Shown here one piece after another: positions 26,429 to 36,093 of a stretch of 52,089 bases of DNA. How positions within the stretch are numbered: the first letter of the stretch is position 1; each line of letters begins with the position of its first letter. A program made the translations under genes and the position numbers. The DNA comes from an uncultured Pseudomonadota bacterium. GTDB lineage: Bacteria; Pseudomonadota; Gammaproteobacteria; Burkholderiales; Methylophilaceae. The notes beneath the pieces were generated by a model, which was not told the origin of the DNA, did not search any database, and worked only from the letters and a program-made list of their open reading frames with translations. The stretch covers positions 1 through 52,089 of the forward strand of contig CAIRBH010000038.1 of the NCBI GenBank assembly GCA_903876765.1, given 5' to 3'.

Positions 26429-26953
26429 ATGATAGAAGAATATGCAATTGTAACTGAGCTCATTAACGAGCAGGCCACGTTAGAACTAGAAAGGCGCACC
26501 GCCTGCGGGCTTTGTGGGCAAAAGCGCGGTTGTGGCAATGCGGCCTGGGGTAAGCTGCTCGGGCATAATCGTCATGCTTTTATTGCGGATAACCCAGTCA
26601 ACGCTAAAATAGGCGACAGCGTACTGGTGGGTATCAATGAAAAAGCCGTATTAAATTCCGCATTCTTTTTATATGTTCTGCCTCTGGTTGGCTTATTGAT
26701 AGGCGCCTTGCTGGCAGATTACTTTTTTAGCAACCAGTTTTATGTCATGTTGGGCGCTGCGCTTGGCCTGACATCGGGTTTCTTGTGGGTAAAAGGCCAT
26801 TTGATAGGCCGCAATCAATCAGGGCTAGCTTATAGCTCAGCATATCGCGCAGTTATTTTACGCATAGCAGAAGCAGACAACGCACTTGAAAATGCTACTG
26901 CCGCCCCAACTATTAAGCTAGGCATGAAAGCTGACAATACGCAAATGAAATAG
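26429..26953 (+). CDS. rseC: RseC/MucC family membrane protein
   Basis: This 174-residue inner-membrane protein has a cysteine cluster near the N-terminus (Cys26, Cys29, Cys35 in ACGLCGQKRGCG) and two membrane helices at about 72-92 and 100-120. The family is associated with SoxR reduction and positive modulation of sigma-E. It lies between rseB and mucD in the stress operon. The biochemical role is poorly defined even in model species. Confidence 0.88.
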   Translation: MIEEYAIVTELINEQATLELERRTACGLCGQKRGCGNAAWGKLLGHNRHAFIADNPVNAKIGDSVLVGINEKAVLNSAFFLYVLPLVGLLIGALLADYFFSNQFYVMLGAALGLTSGFLWVKGHLIGRNQSGLAYSSAYRAVILRIAEADNALENATAAPTIKLGMKADNTQMK

Positions 26954-27025
26954 CGCCATAGTCATGGTCTATCAGTCAGGCAGATTAAATGCCAGTTTTT
27001 TCTAAAAATGATACGAGGTGTATAG

Positions 27026-28447
27026 ATGATAAAACAATGGATTGCAGTAATTGGTCTAAGTTTACTGACTAGCATAAATAGCCCAGTGTATGCAAAAGAG
27101 CTGCCAGACTTTACTGAGCTGGCTGAAAAGCACGGCGCTGAAGTCGTGAATATTAGCGTGACTCAAATATCCCATAACGAAGCAGCTAACATGCCTTTTC
27201 CGGGCATGGAAGGCGACGACCAAATGCAAGAGTTTTTTAAGCGTTTTGGTATTCCGCTCATGCCAGGTATGCCAGGTCAAGGCTCGCCGCAGCCAGATTA
27301 CAAGTCACAATCACTAGGTTCAGGTTTTATTATCAGCAGCGATGGCTATATTTTAACCAATGCGCATGTGGTCAATGAAGCCGATGAAGTCATCATTAAA
27401 TTATCAGATAAGCGCGAATTTAAAGCCAAAATTATCGGTGTGGATAAACGTACCGATGTTGCGCTGGTGAAAATTGAAGCAACAGGGCTGCCAAAAGTCA
27501 CTGTGGGTGATCCTGCCAAATTGAAGGTAGGCGAGTGGGTGGCTGCCATAGGCTCACCTTTTGGCTTAGAAAATACCATGACGGCCGGCATAGTCAGTGC
27601 AAAAGGCCGTGCTTTGCCACAAGAAAATTTTGTGCCATTTATCCAAACCGATGTTGCCATTAATCCGGGTAATTCTGGCGGCCCCCTATTTAATTTAGCG
27701 GGTGAAGTGGTGGGCATCAATTCGCAAATTTACAGCCGTAGTGGCGGTTCTATGGGCTTATCTTTTTCTATACCGATAGACGTTGCCATTGATGTTTCTA
27801 ATCAATTAAAGGCCAATGGCAAAATCACCCGTGGTTGGTTAGGTATCGCCATACAAGAACTGACCAAAGATTTAGCGGAATCCTTTGGCATGAAAAATAC
27901 CAATGGGGCCTTGATCGCTGGGGTAGAGAAAAATGGTCCTGCCGACAAAGGTGGCTTAGAAGCTGGGGATGTGATTACCAAGTTTGATGGCAAAGCAATT
28001 GCGGCTTCTTCTGACTTGCCTAGGGCTGTAGGGGCAAGCAAACCTGGCAAAATTGCTGCGGTTGAGATTTTGCGCAAGGGCAGTGCAAAAACGTTGAATA
28101 TAGGCGTGGGCGAAATGCCTACAGATGCGACTGAGATTGCACAAAATAGCAAAGCTGCACCTAAGGCAGAAGCCAATAAAATTGGCTTAACGCTCAGGGA
28201 GCTGACTGCGGCACAGAAGAAAAAGCTTAACGGTAAAAATGGCTTATTAGTCCAAGAGAGCACTGGTGCGGCAGCTCAAGCAGGTATTCGACGCGGTGAT
28301 GTGATACTGGGCTTAAATAACAGCGAGACCCAAAGTGTAGAGCAGTTTAATAAACAAATTAATGCGGTGTCAGCAGGTAAAACTGTGGCGGTGCTAGTGC
28401 AGCGTGGCGACAATACGCTGTATGTGCCGATAAAAGTAAGCAAATAA
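27026..28447 (+). CDS. mucD: Periplasmic serine protease MucD/DegP (Do family)
   Basis: This periplasmic protease and chaperone removes misfolded envelope proteins. It has 473 residues. A signal peptide ends at about 23 (PVYA-KE). The catalytic triad is His114 (TNAHVV), Asp144 (TDVALVKI) and Ser217 (NPGNSGGPLF). PDZ1 covers about 265-360 and PDZ2 about 385-470. It closes the rpoE operon and converges with the clsB gene after eight bases. Confidence 0.95.
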   Translation: MIKQWIAVIGLSLLTSINSPVYAKELPDFTELAEKHGAEVVNISVTQISHNEAANMPFPGMEGDDQMQEFFKRFGIPLMPGMPGQGSPQPDYKSQSLGSGFIISSDGYILTNAHVVNEADEVIIKLSDKREFKAKIIGVDKRTDVALVKIEATGLPKVTVGDPAKLKVGEWVAAIGSPFGLENTMTAGIVSAKGRALPQENFVPFIQTDVAINPGNSGGPLFNLAGEVVGINSQIYSRSGGSMGLSFSIPIDVAIDVSNQLKANGKITRGWLGIAIQELTKDLAESFGMKNTNGALIAGVEKNGPADKGGLEAGDVITKFDGKAIAASSDLPRAVGASKPGKIAAVEILRKGSAKTLNIGVGEMPTDATEIAQNSKAAPKAEANKIGLTLRELTAAQKKKLNGKNGLLVQESTGAAAQAGIRRGDVILGLNNSETQSVEQFNKQINAVSAGKTVAVLVQRGDNTLYVPIKVSK

Positions 28448-28455
28448 TTCGATGT

Positions 28456-29640
28456 TTATTGCTGGTCAGATTGACCAATGAGGCCTAAAAACAATCTGAC
28501 CAAGCCAAACGCCAGCCATGATGCGGCGCGTTTAGCCACATTGCCCTTAAGCCATGCCTGTGGGGCTATATAAAATGCCCCAGCTTGTATGTTGGCCATA
28601 ACCTCAGCACCTAGCTCACAGGCAAAACCACGGTCTTTGACCATGATATTTGCCTCACGGGCAAGCAGCAGGCTAAATGGATCAATGTTAGAAGACCCTA
28701 CGGTTGACCAATAATTGTCTATCACCGCCACTTTGCTATGCATAAAGCTTTTACGGTATTCATATATCTGTATGCCATGCTTTAAAAATTCAGTATAAAA
28801 CGCATGGGTTGCAAACATTAAAAAATACTCCATGCGGCCTTGTAACAGCAGCTTGACGGTAACCCCGCGTTTTGCTGCATCTATTAACGCTTTACGAAAA
28901 GTTCTACCAGGCACAAAGTAAGCGTTAGCGATGATAATTTCAGATTGGGCAGCCCGAATTGCTGTTAAGTAAGCGTCTTCAATGTCGTGTCTATGCAGCA
29001 CGTTATCACGTATGACAAATGCCGCTAGCAGGCCTGCTTTACTCACTGGTTTGCTGGGCGCTATATCTGCTTTGCTCCGCACAGCGCCTAGTAAGCTAAA
29101 ACTATCCAGCCGTGCCATGCGCCGCCAAAGGTGCTGAACACGCGCAACAATGATTGGCAGCAAATTGCCTTGAATTTTTGCCGCGTAGTCTATGCGTGGC
29201 GGGATATTGTTGGGCTTGGTTTGGGCATGAGGAATATTGTAATCATCAATAATATTAATGCCGCCGACAAAAGCGATTTTGTTATCGATGACGACGACTT
29301 TTTGATGTAAGCGGCGCAAGCGATTTTTTTTGAAAGTCCAAGGCGATATTTTTGCACGATAAAATATCAGCTTAAGTCCTGCTGCTTGTAGCGATTTAAC
29401 ATAGGTTTTGCTTAAATCCTGACTGCCAAATCCATCAAGTAATAGATGGACAATCACCCCGCGACGGGCGGCTTCTATCAAGGCGTTGGCAATGCGCGTC
29501 CCAACTGAATCTTGTTGAAAAATATAACTTTGTATATAAATCTCGCTATTGGCGGCAGCGATGGCAGATTCCAAGGCAGGAAAATATTCCGTGCCATTGC
29601 GTAATAGCTCAATTTGATTGCCGCTAATAAAATGAGTCAT
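28456..29640 (-). CDS. clsB: Cardiolipin synthase B-like phospholipase D family protein
   Basis: This 394-residue protein carries two complete phospholipase D motifs. The first is His112-Lys114-Asp119 (HQKVVVID) and the second His301-Lys303-Asp308 (HSKVAVID), each followed by the GG/GS-N signature. It lacks the N-terminal membrane helices of ClsA, which fits ClsB. Its start overlaps the end of the upstream EEP-family gene by four bases (ATGA), matching the ybhP-ybhO(clsB) pair of E. coli. Cardiolipin or phosphatidylglycerol synthesis at the inner membrane is expected. Confidence 0.9.
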   Translation of the reverse strand: MTHFISGNQIELLRNGTEYFPALESAIAAANSEIYIQSYIFQQDSVGTRIANALIEAARRGVIVHLLLDGFGSQDLSKTYVKSLQAAGLKLIFYRAKISPWTFKKNRLRRLHQKVVVIDNKIAFVGGINIIDDYNIPHAQTKPNNIPPRIDYAAKIQGNLLPIIVARVQHLWRRMARLDSFSLLGAVRSKADIAPSKPVSKAGLLAAFVIRDNVLHRHDIEDAYLTAIRAAQSEIIIANAYFVPGRTFRKALIDAAKRGVTVKLLLQGRMEYFLMFATHAFYTEFLKHGIQIYEYRKSFMHSKVAVIDNYWSTVGSSNIDPFSLLLAREANIMVKDRGFACELGAEVMANIQAGAFYIAPQAWLKGNVAKRAASWLAFGLVRLFLGLIGQSDQQ

Positions 29641-30404
29641 GATTTGCGTTCGCCTTGCCTAGTCAGCGTCGCCGTGAGTATGGCATGGTCAGATATTTGC
29701 AAGAAATGCACGCCAGAGTGAATGTTGACACGATTAATATCAAAGCCGCGCACGTATATGCGATCTAAACGCAGCATAGGTAACCAAGATGGAAAGCTGC
29801 GTGCAGGCTTGCCTGTGTGCTGTTCAAAAACCTCTTTTAGTGCGAGTTGTTCGGCAAAACTTTGGCCAGTACGCAAGCCCCAATCGTTAAAATCACCCGC
29901 AATAATCAGCGGTGACTGGGCTGGTATATGCTGCCTTATATAGGCTGTTACTGCCTGCAATTGCTGGCGCCGCCATGTTGCAAATAGACCAAGATGCAGG
30001 CAAATAGTGTGTAGCGATACATCCCAATTTGGTATGCTGATTTCAGTATGCAACAAACCGCGCTGCTCGCTGCTATGCGCGGAAATGTCTAGGTTATTGC
30101 TATCAATAATCGGGAATTTTGACAGTAAAGCATTGCCGTGATGGCCAGCAGGATAGACAGAATTTTTACCGTAGGCATAGTCTGGCCAGACCGCGTCTGC
30201 CAAAAACTCCATTTGCCCAGCATTTGAGAGCGCCAGAAAGCGGCTGCTATGCCGTGTATGCTTATCTTGCACTTCTTGCAAAAAAATCACATCTGCTTGC
30301 AATTTTCTGAGCATCTCGCGTTGCCTATGTAAAGAAAAATGGGCGTTAAAATGCGTATAGCCTTTATGAATATTAAAAGTAGCGATGCGCAGCGTGTTAT
30401 GCAA
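29637..30404 (-). CDS. Endonuclease/exonuclease/phosphatase (EEP) family protein, YbhP-like
   Basis: This 255-residue protein has the EEP fold with its active-site motifs: ATFNIHKG at the N-terminus, FLQEVQD, AGDFNDWG and SDHAILTATL at the C-terminus. No signal peptide is evident. It is directly coupled to the clsB-like gene, so a phosphodiesterase role in phospholipid metabolism fits better than DNA repair, but the substrate is not known. Confidence 0.85.
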   Translation of the reverse strand: MHNTLRIATFNIHKGYTHFNAHFSLHRQREMLRKLQADVIFLQEVQDKHTRHSSRFLALSNAGQMEFLADAVWPDYAYGKNSVYPAGHHGNALLSKFPIIDSNNLDISAHSSEQRGLLHTEISIPNWDVSLHTICLHLGLFATWRRQQLQAVTAYIRQHIPAQSPLIIAGDFNDWGLRTGQSFAEQLALKEVFEQHTGKPARSFPSWLPMLRLDRIYVRGFDINRVNIHSGVHFLQISDHAILTATLTRQGERKS

Positions 30405-30517
30405 AATGGGCTTAGAAAATGCAATCGGTCATAACACCGATGATACAACAATGAGCTTTTTAAGCAATTAGTTAGAAACTAATCAAGCATTTGTTGTAAA
30501 ATCACGCCTATTGTGAA

Positions 30518-30536
30518 AAGGCGCTTATGGCGCCTT
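30518..30536 (+). promoter_or_regulatory. Leader hairpin upstream of lepA
   Basis: The arms AAGGCGC and GCGCCTT form a 7-bp stem with a 5-nt loop, followed by GTTTGTTTGT, 29 nt before the lepA start. It resembles a weak terminator or attenuator in the leader. It could equally be the end of an upstream transcript, but none is transcribed in this direction. Confidence 0.4.
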
Positions 30537-30565
30537 GTTTGTTTGTATAAAAGCTTAAAGACTAA

Positions 30566-32359
30566 ATGAAAAATATCCGTAACTTTTCTATTATTGCCCA
30601 TATTGATCACGGTAAATCTACCTTAGCTGATCGCATTATTCATTTATGCGGAGGCTTGGCCGACCGTGAAATGGAAGCGCAAGTGCTCGATTCTATGGAT
30701 ATTGAGCGTGAGCGTGGTATTACCATTAAGGCGCAAACTGCTGCCTTAGAATACAAAGCCGATGATGGGCAAATTTATCACTTAAATTTAATTGATACGC
30801 CAGGCCATGTGGATTTTAGTTATGAGGTTTCACGCTCGCTCTCAGCCTGTGAAGGCGCCTTGTTGGTGGTGGATGCCAGTCAAGGGGTTGAGGCGCAAAG
30901 TGTGGCCAATTGCTATACCGCGCTAGATTTAGGCGTAGAAGTTACTGCTGTGCTCAATAAAATTGATTTACCCTCCGCCGACCCAGAACGCGTTATTCAA
31001 GAAATTGAAGATGTGATAGGCATAGATGCAAGTGATGCGGTGCGCTGTTCGGCCAAAACCGGCTTAGGGGTGCGTGATGTACTAGAAGCGGTGATAGCAA
31101 AAGTACCGCCGCCGCAAGGCAATATTGACGGCCCATTAAAAGCGCTAGTGATAGATGCTTGGTTTGATAATTACGTGGGTGTGGTCATGTTGGTACGAGT
31201 CATTGATGGGGTGCTAAAACCTAAAGATAAAATACGCTTAATGGCGACACATACCGAATTTTTATGTGAGCAAGTGGGTGTATTTACCCCTAAATCCCTG
31301 CAAAAAACTTCACTGTCCGCTGGCGAAGTGGGTTTTATTATTGCGGGGATTAAAGAGCTCGCTAGCGCTAAAGTGGGCGATACCGTGACTTTGGTGAATA
31401 AGCCGGCGAAAGAGGCTTTGGCTGGGTTTAAAGAAGTTAAACCGCAAGTGTTTGCTGGTTTGTACCCAGTTGAATCTAATCAGTTTGAAGCCTTGCGCAC
31501 TGCCCTTGAAAAACTCAGCTTAAATGACGCGTCGCTTTTGTTTGAACCAGAAAATTCAACGGCATTAGGTTTTGGCTTTAGGTGTGGCTTTTTAGGTCTG
31601 CTGCACATGGAGATTGTGCAAGAACGCCTAGAGCGCGAGTACGACATGGATTTGATTACTACCGCACCTACCGTGGTTTATGAACTGTTGTTAAAAGACG
31701 GTAGCGTGGTGCAAATTGAAAATCCATCACGTTTGCCTGAAACCTCGCGTGTCGAAGAAACGCGCGAACCCGTCATTAATGTTAATTTATTGATGCCGCA
31801 AGATTATGTAGGGCCAGTCATGACCTTATGCAATAACAAACGTGGCATACAAAAAAATATGCAGTACATGGGCAGGCAAGTGATGTTGAGCTACGAAATG
31901 CCGCTCAATGAAGTGGTGTTAGACTTTTTTGATAAATTAAAGTCGGTATCACGCGGCTATGCCTCTATGGATTATGAGTTTTTAGAGTTTCGGGCAGCAG
32001 ATTTGGTCAAGCTGGATATTATGGTCAATGGCGAGAAAGTGGACGCGCTGAGCATGATAGTACATAGGGCCAATAGCGTGCATAGAGGCCGCGAAGTGGC
32101 GGCAAAAATGCGTGAGTTGATTCCTAGACAAATGTTTGATGTGGCAATTCAGGCGTCTATAGGGGCAAATATTATTGCCCGTGAAACGGTAAAAGCCATG
32201 CGTAAAAATGTGATTGCTAAATGTTATGGTGGCGATGTTTCACGTAAGCGTAAATTATTAGATAAGCAAAAAGAAGGCAAAAAACGCATGAAACAAGTGG
32301 GTAACGTGGAAATTCCACAAGAAGCATTTTTAGCTATTTTACGGGTAGAGGATAAATAA
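30566..32359 (+). CDS. lepA: Elongation factor 4 (LepA)
   Basis: LepA is a ribosome-associated GTPase that acts in translation under stress and in initiation. It has 597 residues. The G1 motif AHIDHGKST is at 11-19, then G2 in the RGITIKAQT segment, DTPGHVD and NKIDLP. The LepA-specific C-terminal domain with conserved basic residues ([14 protein letters not shown]) is intact. Its stop overlaps the lepB ATG by one base. Confidence 0.97.
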   Translation: MKNIRNFSIIAHIDHGKSTLADRIIHLCGGLADREMEAQVLDSMDIERERGITIKAQTAALEYKADDGQIYHLNLIDTPGHVDFSYEVSRSLSACEGALLVVDASQGVEAQSVANCYTALDLGVEVTAVLNKIDLPSADPERVIQEIEDVIGIDASDAVRCSAKTGLGVRDVLEAVIAKVPPPQGNIDGPLKALVIDAWFDNYVGVVMLVRVIDGVLKPKDKIRLMATHTEFLCEQVGVFTPKSLQKTSLSAGEVGFIIAGIKELASAKVGDTVTLVNKPAKEALAGFKEVKPQVFAGLYPVESNQFEALRTALEKLSLNDASLLFEPENSTALGFGFRCGFLGLLHMEIVQERLEREYDMDLITTAPTVVYELLLKDGSVVQIENPSRLPETSRVEETREPVINVNLLMPQDYVGPVMTLCNNKRGIQKNMQYMGRQVMLSYEMPLNEVVLDFFDKLKSVSRGYASMDYEFLEFRAADLVKLDIMVNGEKVDALSMIVHRANSVHRGREVAAKMRELIPRQMFDVAIQASIGANIIARETVKAMRKNVIAKCYGGDVSRKRKLLDKQKEGKKRMKQVGNVEIPQEAFLAILRVEDK

Positions 32360-33138
32360 TGTATTTCGCACTGTTTATGGTGGCCATATTGGCTGTTACA
32401 GGTTTCATTTGGTTGTTAGACAGTCTGTTGTTGCGTAAAAAGCGTGCAGCAGATGCGGCGGAGCCAATATTAGTCGAATACTCCAAAAGTTTTTTCCCAG
32501 TGATTTTACTGGTATTTTTTGTTCGTTCTTTTATTGTAGAGCCTTTCAAAATTCCATCGGGCTCTATGATGCCCACCTTGCTGGCGGGCGATTATATTTT
32601 GGTGAATAAGTTTACTTACGGTTTGCGCGTGCCGATTTTAAACAATACTTTTTTTGCCATGCAGCAGCCTAGTCGTGGCGATGTGTTTGTGTTTCACTAC
32701 CCACCAGAGCCTTCTGTAGATTACATTAAGCGCGTGGTGGGCTTGCCTGGCGACAAAATTCGCTATTTAGATAAACGATTGACGATTAATGGCAAATTGC
32801 TAGAAGTCGCTGATGTAGGCGATTATAACTATGTTAAGCCAGGCTTGAACTTGGTAACAGCCAAACAATATCGCGAGCAACTAGGCAGTGTGCAGCACGA
32901 TATTTTGATTAATCAGTGGGTAGGTAATTATGACGCTGATGCGATAGGCGCTAAGTTCGCCAATAATGAAGAAGTGGTGGTGCCTGCTGGACATTATTTG
33001 GCGATGGGTGATAATCGTGATGATAGTTCTGATAGTCGGGTTTGGGGTTTTGTGCCGGAGAAAAACTTAGTGGGTAAGGCATTTTTTATCTGGATGAATT
33101 TTGATCAAAGTTCTAGAATAGGCCATGCAATCCATTAG
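32359..33138 (+). CDS. lepB: Signal peptidase I
   Basis: This membrane protease cleaves signal peptides from exported proteins. It has 259 residues. The two N-terminal membrane helices are at about 1-20 and 45-60. The catalytic serine is Ser69 in PSGSMMPTL, and the general base is Lys124 in DYIKRVVGLPGD. The GDNRDDSSDSR box is present. The lepA-lepB pair is standard in proteobacteria. Confidence 0.96.
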   Translation: MYFALFMVAILAVTGFIWLLDSLLLRKKRAADAAEPILVEYSKSFFPVILLVFFVRSFIVEPFKIPSGSMMPTLLAGDYILVNKFTYGLRVPILNNTFFAMQQPSRGDVFVFHYPPEPSVDYIKRVVGLPGDKIRYLDKRLTINGKLLEVADVGDYNYVKPGLNLVTAKQYREQLGSVQHDILINQWVGNYDADAIGAKFANNEEVVVPAGHYLAMGDNRDDSSDSRVWGFVPEKNLVGKAFFIWMNFDQSSRIGHAIH

Positions 33139-33565
33139 CAGCGGCAGTAATTTAACGATGGATCATGGGCAAAGTATGCATAATCAAAATAAGCAAATAG
33201 CTGGCTTTAAACAACAAATCGGCACAACGCTTTTAGGCACTATGCTTGTTATTGCGTCACTTGGTTTTGTGGGTTTTGTCGGCATCAAGGTATTGCCAGC
33301 TTATAAAGAATATTATTCAGTTAACACTGTGCTGCACGTCCTGAACAAGGAGTCATTGAGTAGTATGAGTAAATCAGAAATTCAAGCATCATTTGATAAG
33401 CGCGCTAGTATTAACAATGTGACATCAGTCAAGGGTGCCGACCTCGTCATAGATAAAAACACTGATGGTAAAACCGTCATCTCTGCGGAGTACCAAGTCA
33501 TTACCCCGCTGTTTAGCAACGTCAGTATTTTAATCAATTTTTCCTCGTCAAACGACGGCCAATAA
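33125..33565 (+). CDS. DUF4845 single-pass membrane protein
   Basis: This 146-residue protein has one N-terminal membrane helix at about 33-53 (TTLLGTMLVIASLGFVGFVG) and a small extracytoplasmic domain. It corresponds to the DUF4845 family that sits between lepB and rnc in many proteobacteria. Its listed start overlaps lepB by 14 bases; Met12 and Met18 are alternatives. The function is unknown. Confidence 0.8.
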   Translation: MQSISSGSNLTMDHGQSMHNQNKQIAGFKQQIGTTLLGTMLVIASLGFVGFVGIKVLPAYKEYYSVNTVLHVLNKESLSSMSKSEIQASFDKRASINNVTSVKGADLVIDKNTDGKTVISAEYQVITPLFSNVSILINFSSSNDGQ

Positions 33566-33592
33566 GTCAGTACTCAGTATCTTTCATTATTC

Positions 33593-34288
33593 ATGACTCA
33601 GCAGGATTTAACCAAGCGTATTCCCTACCGGTTTGTAGAAACTCATCTGCTCACCCAAGCCTTAACCCATAGAAGCTACAGTGCGCAGAATAATGAGCGC
33701 TTAGAATATTTAGGTGATGGCGCGCTTAATTTTATTATTGCCAATCAGCTCTATAAACGCTTTCCTAGCTTAGATGAGGGTGATTTAAGCAGGTTGCGAG
33801 CGCAGTTAGTCAAAGAGGCAACCATCAGTGAAATTGCCATTACACTAGATTTAGGTGATGCACTTAAGTTAGGTGAAGGTGAATTAAAAAGTGCGGGCTG
33901 GCGCAGACCCTCTATATTGGCAGATGCGCTAGAGGCAATCATAGGCGCCGTTTATTTAGATGGCGGTTTTGCCGCTGCTGAGGCGTTAGTAATGCATTTG
34001 TATGCCGATAAGTTGAGTACCATAGACCCTAAAGTGATAGATAAAGACCCTAAATCACTGTTGCAAGAGTTATTGCAAGGCAAAAAAGTTGCTGTACCAG
34101 AATATGCCGTAGTCCACACGGGTGGTGAGGCACATGCTCAGGTGTTTATCGTTGAATGTTTTATCCAAAAAATGGATATCCGCACGGTGGGGGAAGGAAC
34201 TAGTCGGCGCATCGCTGAGCAAAAAGCCGCACAACTTGCATTGTTAGAGTTAGAAAAAATACGTTTTGTAAAAAGCCGCAGTGCCTAA
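33593..34288 (+). CDS. rnc: Ribonuclease III
   Basis: RNase III cleaves double-stranded RNA, including rRNA precursors. It has 231 residues. The signature NERLEYLGDGALNF contains Glu38 and Asp42, and Asp111 and Glu114 complete the metal site. A double-stranded RNA-binding domain occupies about 155-225. It is followed by era after 24 nt in the standard rnc-era-recO order. Confidence 0.96.
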   Translation: MTQQDLTKRIPYRFVETHLLTQALTHRSYSAQNNERLEYLGDGALNFIIANQLYKRFPSLDEGDLSRLRAQLVKEATISEIAITLDLGDALKLGEGELKSAGWRRPSILADALEAIIGAVYLDGGFAAAEALVMHLYADKLSTIDPKVIDKDPKSLLQELLQGKKVAVPEYAVVHTGGEAHAQVFIVECFIQKMDIRTVGEGTSRRIAEQKAAQLALLELEKIRFVKSRSA

Positions 34289-34312
34289 ATTTAAATTGGA
34301 TAGCCAGTAAAA

Positions 34313-35224
34313 ATGACAGAGAAAGACTCAGATTTGGTAGCACTTTCAGCATTTAGATGCGGTACGGTGGCTATTGTAGGTCGGCCTAATGTGGGTAAAT
34401 CTACGCTACTCAACCATATTTTAGGGATGAAGCTGGCGATTACCTCGCGTAAAGCGCAAACCACGCGGCATCGGTTACTGGGTATTCATACGACTGAAGA
34501 TACGCAGTTTTTATTTGTCGATACGCCAGGCTTTCAGCAAAAGCATCTAAATGCCTTAAATAAAGGCCTGAATAAAACCGTCACGCAAGTGCTGACGGAA
34601 GTGGATGTGGTGTTGTTTGTCATAGAACCAATGAAATTGGGCGATGCAGATCGCAAAGTATTGCAATTATTATCTGAAAAAACGCCCACTATTTTGGTGG
34701 TGAATAAAGCGGACTTGATGGGTGATAAAGGCAATTTATTGCCTTTAATTCAAGATTTTGATTTGGAGTTTCCATTTTCAGGCATTGTGCCTGTCAGCGC
34801 CAAGAAAAGTCTGCATTTAGATGAGCTGCTCAGCGCTATTCGGCAATATCTGCCTGAACAAGCGGCTATTTATTCTGAAGATGAGCTGACTGATAAAAAC
34901 GAACGTTTTTTAGCTGCTGAGTTAGTGCGTGAAAAAATATTCAGATTGCTCGGTGATGAGATTCCCTATTCGGTTGCGGTAGAAATTGAAAAGTTTGAAG
35001 TGATAGGCAATCTTAGGCGTATTTTTTGTGCAATTATTGTCGATAAAGACAGCCAAAAACCGATGCTAATTGGTAAAAATGGCGACAAAATGAAGCAGAT
35101 TTCTACTGAGGCTAGGCAGGACATGGAAAAGCTATTTGGCGGAAAAGTCTATCTTGAGACTTGGGTAAAAGTTAAAGGTGGCTGGGCCGATGACGAGCGA
35201 GCTTTAAAGTCGCTAGGTTACTAA
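34313..35224 (+). CDS. era: GTPase Era
   Basis: Era assists 16S rRNA maturation and 30S assembly. It has 303 residues. The P loop GRPNVGKS is at 23-30, DTPGF and NKAD motifs follow, and the C-terminal KH domain binds rRNA (about 220-300, with the IGKNGDKMKQI segment). Confidence 0.97.
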   Translation: MTEKDSDLVALSAFRCGTVAIVGRPNVGKSTLLNHILGMKLAITSRKAQTTRHRLLGIHTTEDTQFLFVDTPGFQQKHLNALNKGLNKTVTQVLTEVDVVLFVIEPMKLGDADRKVLQLLSEKTPTILVVNKADLMGDKGNLLPLIQDFDLEFPFSGIVPVSAKKSLHLDELLSAIRQYLPEQAAIYSEDELTDKNERFLAAELVREKIFRLLGDEIPYSVAVEIEKFEVIGNLRRIFCAIIVDKDSQKPMLIGKNGDKMKQISTEARQDMEKLFGGKVYLETWVKVKGGWADDERALKSLGY

Positions 35225-35323
35225 TCACTAGCCTGCAAAGCGCTTATTTACTTACATGATCACAGAGCAATAAATGAATAAGCTGTTTCTGATGTGCCTA
35301 GCAATTTGGTCTAACTAGTATTT

Positions 35324-36052
35324 ATGCAAGCCAACTTTCGTTACGACAACCAGACCGTGTATGTGCTGCATACTTATCCGTTTAAAGAGACTAGCTTAGT
35401 CGTTGAGTTATTTACCCAAGGCTATGGCCGCGTAGCCGCCACAGCCAAGGGGGCAAGAAGGCCGCGTTCTGCCATGCGCGGCATGTTGCAGTCATTTCAA
35501 CCTTTGCTGGCGACTTGGTCGGGTAAGTTAGAGCTCAAAACCTTGCATAGTCTGGAATGGGCGGGTGGCCTGCTGTTGCTCAAAGGTGAGGCCTTGATGT
35601 GCGGCTTTTATTTAAATGAGCTGTTATTACGTTTATTGCCTCGCGAAGACGCTCACCAAGCATTGTTTGAATATTACAGTGCCACCATCAAAATTCTGGC
35701 GCACAGTGAAGATTTAGCCAGTACGCTTAGGCGCTTTGAATTAAAGCTATTGCAGGAGTTGGGTTATGCGATCCCGTTGCTAAAGGATGTCAATGATGCC
35801 GCTATAGCGCCAGATATAAGCTATATTTATCAGGCAGAGCATGGAGCTAGCCCGTTAAATGGCGCATTTAGTCCTGCAAAAAATGGCGTACAATTGCTAG
35901 GTAAAACCCTGCTAGACATGGCCAATGACGATTACAGCAACGTGCAAACCCAGCAACAAAGTAAGCAACTGATGCGCTATTTGTTAGCGCATTACTTAGG
36001 CGATAAACCCTTACATACCAGGCAATTGTTGATTGATTTGCAAGGGCTATAG
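35324..36052 (+). CDS. recO: DNA repair protein RecO
   Basis: RecO works with RecR to load RecA on single-stranded DNA. It has 242 residues: an N-terminal OB-fold (VYVLHTYPFKETSLVVELFT) and a helical C-terminal domain. The zinc-finger cysteines seen in some RecO proteins are absent, as is common in proteobacteria. It is preceded by a 99-nt spacer after era and followed by pdxJ after 41 nt. Confidence 0.93.
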   Translation: MQANFRYDNQTVYVLHTYPFKETSLVVELFTQGYGRVAATAKGARRPRSAMRGMLQSFQPLLATWSGKLELKTLHSLEWAGGLLLLKGEALMCGFYLNELLLRLLPREDAHQALFEYYSATIKILAHSEDLASTLRRFELKLLQELGYAIPLLKDVNDAAIAPDISYIYQAEHGASPLNGAFSPAKNGVQLLGKTLLDMANDDYSNVQTQQQSKQLMRYLLAHYLGDKPLHTRQLLIDLQGL

Positions 36053-36093
36053 CTATTTTTTGTAAAAATGAACCATCACTTGAAGATTAAAAA

